Shown: one piece after another, positions 62,310 through 64,000 of the stretch
Position numbering within the stretch: the first letter of the stretch is position 1
How the letters are laid out: every line of letters starts with the position of its first letter
NCBI GenBank assembly: GCA_003667245.1
Contig: RCNN01000086.1
Coordinates: forward strand, 1-64,000
Length of the DNA stretch: 64,000 bases
Direction: 5' to 3'
Source of the DNA: Heterostelium multicystogenum
Taxonomy: Eukaryota; Evosea; Eumycetozoa; Acytosteliales; Acytosteliaceae
The notes under the pieces: generated by a model
Databases searched by the model: none
Seen by the model: the letters and a program-made list of their open reading frames with translations, nothing else
Told to the model about the DNA's origin: nothing
Position numbers and translations under genes: made by a program

Positions 62310-64000
62310 ATGCCTAAACCAAAGAAACATACCAATAATAATAATATATATTTAAAAGATAAAAGTAATAATAATGAAAATTCTTATAATGATTATAAAT
62401 ATAGATCTGTAAAACAGAAAGATAACAATCAATTTAATAAAGGAAAATATCAAAGTAATACTAACAATAATAGTAGTTTTAAGCAAAAGAAATCATTTGT
62501 AAATAAAAATAATAATAAAAGTAATAATAATAATAATAATAACAAATGGAGTAATAAAAATAAAGATAAACAATATTATGGTGATGTTGAAGATAGCGAT
62601 GATGACGATGAACAAGAAGAGAAAGCAGAGATAGATCCACTATTAATTAGTAAGGAGACCAACATTGATGAAAAAGAATCGGAAATCAAAATATCACTGG
62701 AGCCTGTTGTCTTTAGGAAACAAGATCTATTCCCTACAAGAAATACTTTTAAATACACCTAAGATCATACGTCTCTTTGAGACCAAGGAATTGGTTATAG
62801 ATACAGACGATCAGATCATTCTAAATAAGAACAATACTCCTATTGCCAACAATGAAGAGGAGGAGGATGATAGTGACGACGATGATCAAGACAATGCAAA
62901 ACAGGTACCTGCCCAAGAGGAACAAACTTTTATCGAAGGAACAGACATACCTGTTGCAACGAGTATAAAGAGCAGTTGTCTACCAACATCGTTCAAGACA
63001 TTCTTTTTTGTGTTGCAACACTCGACTCCAACTAAATTGCAACAATATGCCTGGCCTTGCGTTATGACTGGACACGACGTCCTTGGTATTTCATTGCCAG
63101 GTTCTGGTAAGACTGCTGGTTTCTTACTTCCAATGATACCACATTGTCAAGATAGAATCAAAAGCGAAACTGTCATCCCAACAAGTCCCTCCGTACTTAT
63201 CTTAGTACCAACAAGAGAACTAGCAAGACAAGTAAGTTTTATTAATAATTACATAGTCAACTACTACTAGATACTTACTGACTTTAAACCACTTCTCGTA
63301 CTCCTATTGCCCAGATTTACTCTATTTCATCAAAACTAAAGAAACACTTTGGTATACATTCATTACCAATCTATGGTGGAGTTGCTAAGGAACCACAAAT
63401 AGAATCACTCCAGCGAGAAATTCCGCATATCTTGATTGCAACTCCAGGTCGTTTGGTGGATTTAATCAACATGGGAGTCTTGGATTTGAATGGTGTAACT
63501 ATGTTGGTTGTTGATGAGGCGGACAAGATGTTGTCCATGGGTCTTATCGATCAACTTGACCAAATCAAATCACAGATTAGACCAGATGTACAAACATTAT
63601 TCTTTAGTGCTACATTCCCATCGAGTTTGCAAGCCATTGAATCGAAATGGTTGAAGCATCCATATTTAAGATTAAAGATTGGATCTGAGCAATTACCCAA
63701 TCAATCTCACATCAAACAAGTAACTATCATCCATTAATATTGTAACTCTTTATATTTATATTAACATTCCCCATTATTATTACTATTAGAATCTTTATTA
63801 TGTATCAGAATTTAAGAAAGCAAAGAAGCTATTAAAGATATTACCAGGCTTACTGAATAATAACAAAATTATTATATTCTTCAATCAAATATCTGTAAGT
63901 GATTTACTATATCAAATCGATTCTCTATTTATATTCTAACGAAACTATTGTTAATTGTATTGTATAGCATCTAAGATCAATAAGCAAAAGATTACTTAAG
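62310..64000 (+). CDS. DEAD-box RNA helicase (partial, runs off the right edge)
   Basis: An Asn/Lys-rich N-terminus (NNKSNNNNNNNKW) and an acidic block lead to EGTDIPVATSIKS, the Q-motif PTKLQQYAWP, LPGSGKTAGFLLP, LVPTRELARQ, ATPGRLVDLI, VVDEADKML and FFSATFPSS. Introns 63232-63314, 63720-63789 and 63895-63967 have good GT..AG ends and keep frame. The C-terminal half, including HRIGRTGR, lies beyond the window. One break near 62680-62760 joins the N-terminal frame to the LLNTPKIIRLFETKE frame. The A-motif reads PGSGKT rather than the usual PTGSGKT-type AxTGxGKT. Specific DDX orthology is not assigned. Confidence 0.8.

Noticed and set aside
1..64000. tRNA, snRNA, CRISPR or transposon search by eye
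   Set aside because: No cloverleaf with a GTTCGA-type T-loop, no spaced direct-repeat array, no reverse-transcriptase or transposase motif was found.

Overview
The window is nuclear DNA from a dictyostelid social amoeba (Amoebozoa). It is very AT-rich, especially between genes. Introns are short (mostly 50-100 bp), AT-rich and GT..AG. Coding regions carry long Asn/Gln/Ser/Thr runs and (AAT)n or (CAA)n tracts. Several families typical of dictyostelids are present: hybrid histidine kinases, comC-like EGF + IPT/TIG surface proteins, long-repeat ankyrin proteins and DUF4419 proteins. The species cannot be fixed by reading alone. No tRNA, rRNA, CRISPR array or intact transposon was seen.

Layout. 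0.8-3.65 kb (-): CDC7-type kinase. 4.4-4.9 (+): small CCDC28-like coiled-coil protein. 5.6-7.2 (+): TBC1D7 homologue. 8.5-11.7 (+): comC-like receptor. 11.9-12.1: probable Kelch remnant. 12.2-15.6 (-): hybrid histidine kinase. 18.4-21.2 (-): RAD54B. 21.5-23.2 (+): ankyrin protein. 25.1-26.7 (+): I-BAR/SH3 protein. 27.6-33.2 (+): giant secreted IPT/TIG + SdrD-B-like protein. 33.7-34.2 (+): ERH. 34.4-36.7 (-): DDX52/Rok1 helicase. 38.4-40.4 (+): secreted beta-helix + carbohydrate-binding protein of bacterial type. 41.3-44.8 (+): GPI ethanolamine-phosphate transferase-like. 45.0-45.5 (-): secreted DUF333-like protein. 46.2-46.8 (-): small secreted protein. 48.0-48.6 (+): CNBP-type zinc-knuckle protein. 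48.8-50.0 (-): Rpr2/Rpp21-like protein. 51.0-52.6 (+): N-BAR/SH3 protein. 52.7-54.1 (-): FIT-family lipid-droplet protein. 54.4-56.0 (+): PIG-M. 56.6-57.6 (+): DGAT2. 57.9-59.0 (+): DUF4419. 59.5-61.2 (+): second ankyrin protein. 61.7-62.0 (-): acidic unknown. 62.3 to the right edge (+): DEAD-box helicase, partial.

Functional themes. Two GPI-anchor synthesis genes lie within 13 kb. PIG-M is flanked by FIT and DGAT2, which act in neutral-lipid storage. Three large secreted or surface proteins (comC-like, IPT/Sdr, beta-helix) and two small secreted ones suggest extracellular or cell-cell functions. Two BAR + SH3 genes shape membranes. Two DEAD-box helicases and an Rpr2-like protein belong to RNA or ribosome processing.

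Caution for any user. Many conserved genes are broken by single-base indels, mostly one base too many or too few in short homopolymers. The breaks cluster by locus: none in TBC1D7, the histidine kinase, I-BAR, ERH or DDX52, but many in CDC7, the beta-helix gene, the GPI transferase and the 52-61 kb block. I read these mainly as assembly errors, so the broken genes are annotated as whole loci with the break positions stated.
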